A stretch of 5,435 nucleotides of DNA, from the NCBI GenBank assembly GCA_035995285.1, contig DASYKO010000115.1, positions 1-5,435 on the forward strand, given 5' to 3'. The notes under the pieces were generated by a model. That model saw only the letters and a list, made by a program, of their open reading frames with translations, was not told the origin of the DNA and did not search any database. Positions 3,414-5,435 of the stretch are shown here, piece after piece (within the stretch, counting starts at the first letter, position 1; every line of letters starts with the position of its first letter). This stretch comes from UBA7672 sp035995285. Its GTDB lineage: Bacteria > Pseudomonadota > Alphaproteobacteria > Caulobacterales > Hyphomonadaceae. A program made the translations under genes and the position numbers.

Positions 3414-5435
3414 ATGTTTGACATTAAACGCGTGACGATCGACTGGGCGGGCCGTCCGCTCACGCTGGAGACTGGCCGCATGGCGCGGCAGGCCGATGGC
3501 GCAGTGCTGGCGACCTATGGCGAGACGACCGTGCTCGCGACCGTCGTCTACGCAAGAACGCCGAAGCCGGGGCAGGACTTCTTCCCGCTGACGGTCGACT
3601 ATCAGGAAAAATATTACGCGGCTGGCCGCGTTCCCGGCGGATACTTCAAGCGCGAAGGCCGTCCGACCGAGAAGGAGACGCTGGTCTCCCGCCTCACCGA
3701 CCGCCCGATCCGCCCCTTGTTCGCTGACGGCTTCAAGAACGAAGTGCAGGTGATCGTGACGGTGCTCTCCTATGACCAGGAGAACGATCCCGATGTGGTC
3801 GGCATGGTTGCGGCGTCTGCCGCTCTGACGATCTCCGGCGTGCCGTTCAACGGCCCGATCGGCGCTTGCCGCGTCGGTTACAAGGACGGCGCCTACATCA
3901 TCAACCCGACCGCCGCCGAGATGGAAGACTTCCAGCTCGACCTCATCATGGCGGGCACTCAGGATGCGGTGATGATGGTGGAATCCGAAGCCAAGGAGCT
4001 TTCGGAAGACATCATGCTCGGCGCCGTGATGGCCGGCCACAAGGCCGCCCGCGATGCGATCGGGGCGATCATCAGCCTTGCCGAGAAATCAGCGAAGGAG
4101 CCGTTCGAGTTCACCCCGGCCGACCGCTCGAAAGAGCTGAAGTCGATCCAGGATCTCGTGGGTTCGGACATCGCCGCCGCCTACAAGATCAAGGACAAGG
4201 GCGAGCGTCACGACGCCGTGGGTGAAGCACGCAAGAAGGCGGCTGAAAAGCTCGTCGTCAGCGAAGCCAACCCGACCGGCGTCGATGCGCTGGTGTTCAA
4301 GGAAGTGTTCAAGGAAGCCGAGGCGAAAGTCGTCCGCGGAGACATCATCCGCACCAAGAAGCGGATCGATGGCCGCTCGCTCGACCAGGTTCGTCCGATC
4401 GTGGCGCAGGTCTCTGTCCTGCCGCGCACGCACGGCTCAGCGTTGTTCACTCGTGGTGAAACTCAGGCGCTTTGCGTCGCGACGCTCGGCACGGCGGAAG
4501 ACGAACAGTATATCGATGGGCTGGAAGGCACGAAGAAGGAGAAATTCCTTCTCCACTACAACTTCCCTCCCTTCTCGGTCGGCGAGACCGGACGTCTGGG
4601 CGGCCCGCGCCGCCGCGACATCGGCCATGGCAAGCTTGCCTGGCGTGCGGTGAAGGCTGTTCTCCCCAAAGGAGACGACTTCCCCTACACGCTGCGCATC
4701 GTCTCCGAAGTGCTCGAGTCCAACGGCTCGTCCTCGATGGCGACGGTTTGCGGCGCTTCGCTGGCGATGATGGACGCCGGCGTTCCGATCACGCGCCCGG
4801 TTTCGGGCATCGCGATGGGCCTGATCAAGGACGATGACGGCATCGCCGTGCTCTCCGACATCCTCGGCGACGAGGATCACCTCGGCGACATGGACTTCAA
4901 GGTGGCCGGAACGGAAGTCGGCATCACGTCGCTGCAGATGGACATCAAGATCGAGGGCATCACGTCCGACATCATGAAGACCGCGCTCGCCCAGGCGAAC
5001 GCCGGCCGCATGCACATCCTCGGCGAAATGAGCAAGGCGCTTACGGGCGCGCGCGACACGGTGTCGGATACGGCGCCGAAGATGATCTCGATGAAGATCC
5101 CGGTCGACAAGATCCGGGACGTCATCGGCACGGGCGGCAAGGTGATCCGCGAGATCGTCGAGAAGACCGGCGCCAAGATCAATGTCGAGGACGACGGCAC
5201 GGTGAAGATCGCCGCTGTCGAGAAGGAAAGCCTCGAGGCCGCGCAAAAATGGATCCACAGCCTGACGGCGGAAGCCGAAGTCGGCAAGATCTATGAAGGC
5301 AAGGTCGTGAAGGTGATGGAGTTCGGCGCGTTCGTGAACTTCTTCGGCGCCAAGGACGGCCTCGTGCACGTCAGCCAGATGGCCGCCGAGCGCGTGAACT
5401 CGCCGAGCGACGTCGTCAAAGAGGGCGACACCGTG
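3414..5435 (+). CDS. pnp: Polyribonucleotide nucleotidyltransferase (PNPase), 3' end beyond window
   Basis: PNPase degrades RNA 3' to 5' using phosphate and can also add 3' tails; it works as a trimer and in the RNA degradosome. The frame is open for 674 codons to the window edge, out of about 710 expected. Order of parts: first RNase PH-like domain with FKREGRP (78-84, RNA/phosphate-binding arginines); an alpha-helical linker (about 210-310); second RNase PH-like domain with SNGSSSM and GDEDHLGDMDFK, whose D488, D494 and K496 correspond to the catalytic residues of the E. coli enzyme; KH domain with GTGG (572-575); S1 domain from about 624, cut off. No frameshift is seen. ATG 3414 fits the family N-terminus MFDIKR. 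The ribosome-binding site is modest: AGGAA 3396-3400 is 13 nt away, with GAG directly before the ATG. Expression is likely tuned by the hairpin upstream, as pnp leaders often are. Confidence 0.98.
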   Translation, partial: MFDIKRVTIDWAGRPLTLETGRMARQADGAVLATYGETTVLATVVYARTPKPGQDFFPLTVDYQEKYYAAGRVPGGYFKREGRPTEKETLVSRLTDRPIRPLFADGFKNEVQVIVTVLSYDQENDPDVVGMVAASAALTISGVPFNGPIGACRVGYKDGAYIINPTAAEMEDFQLDLIMAGTQDAVMMVESEAKELSEDIMLGAVMAGHKAARDAIGAIISLAEKSAKEPFEFTPADRSKELKSIQDLVGSDIAAAYKIKDKGERHDAVGEARKKAAEKLVVSEANPTGVDALVFKEVFKEAEAKVVRGDIIRTKKRIDGRSLDQVRPIVAQVSVLPRTHGSALFTRGETQALCVATLGTAEDEQYIDGLEGTKKEKFLLHYNFPPFSVGETGRLGGPRRRDIGHGKLAWRAVKAVLPKGDDFPYTLRIVSEVLESNGSSSMATVCGASLAMMDAGVPITRPVSGIAMGLIKDDDGIAVLSDILGDEDHLGDMDFKVAGTEVGITSLQMDIKIEGITSDIMKTALAQANAGRMHILGEMSKALTGARDTVSDTAPKMISMKIPVDKIRDVIGTGGKVIREIVEKTGAKINVEDDGTVKIAAVEKESLEAAQKWIHSLTAEAEVGKIYEGKVVKVMEFGAFVNFFGAKDGLVHVSQMAAERVNSPSDVVKEGDTV

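Noticed and set aside
3282..4040. Long minus-strand frames antisense to pnp (also 4437-5369)
   Set aside because: Their His/Asp/Arg-rich composition is typical of the reverse strand of GC-rich genes, and PNPase is unambiguous on the plus strand.

Overview
The window looks like a chromosomal segment of a GC-rich alphaproteobacterium. The evidence is the truB-rpsO-pnp gene order and the sequence of the PNPase, whose N-terminus (MFDIKRVTIDWAGRPLTLETG-like) resembles Caulobacterales/Hyphomonadaceae proteins from memory. The order-level placement is an inference; no search was run.

Right part (about 2050-5435): a conserved RNA-metabolism operon read left to right. truB (tRNA pseudouridine-55 synthase) is followed after 34 nt by rpsO (ribosomal protein S15) and then by pnp (polynucleotide phosphorylase, cut by the window edge inside its S1 domain). 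Two tandem hairpins precede the rpsO ribosome-binding site. A strong GC hairpin with a short T run lies between rpsO and pnp, and it overlaps an alternative, mutually exclusive hairpin. This has the layout of an attenuator between the two genes.

Left part (1-2050): an accessory stretch where rbfA/infB would often be expected upstream of truB. It holds a structured, apparently non-coding 290 nt; a polytopic membrane protein with an HExxH motif (454-1206); and a small single-domain GIY-YIG nuclease on the minus strand (1460-1765). Five copies (A-E) of one palindromic repeat family are interspersed.

The repeat family is the most interesting feature. Each copy has the same outer stem (CCCTCGTGG / CCATGAGGG), a TTCGAC bulge and a GGGC/GCTC inner stem. 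The tip differs in sequence from copy to copy, yet each tip is self-complementary. Copies B+C and D+E form two near-identical inverted doublets with a related linker of 38-39 nt. The doublets stand in the same orientation on either side of the GIY-YIG gene. Copy C supplies that gene's stop-codon context and a terminator-like hairpin. Copy A stands alone and carries an insertion of a different palindromic motif. A GIY-YIG nuclease bracketed by hairpin-forming repeats suggests, as a hypothesis only, a mobile or gene-conversion cassette comparable in logic to REP doublets with their transposases.
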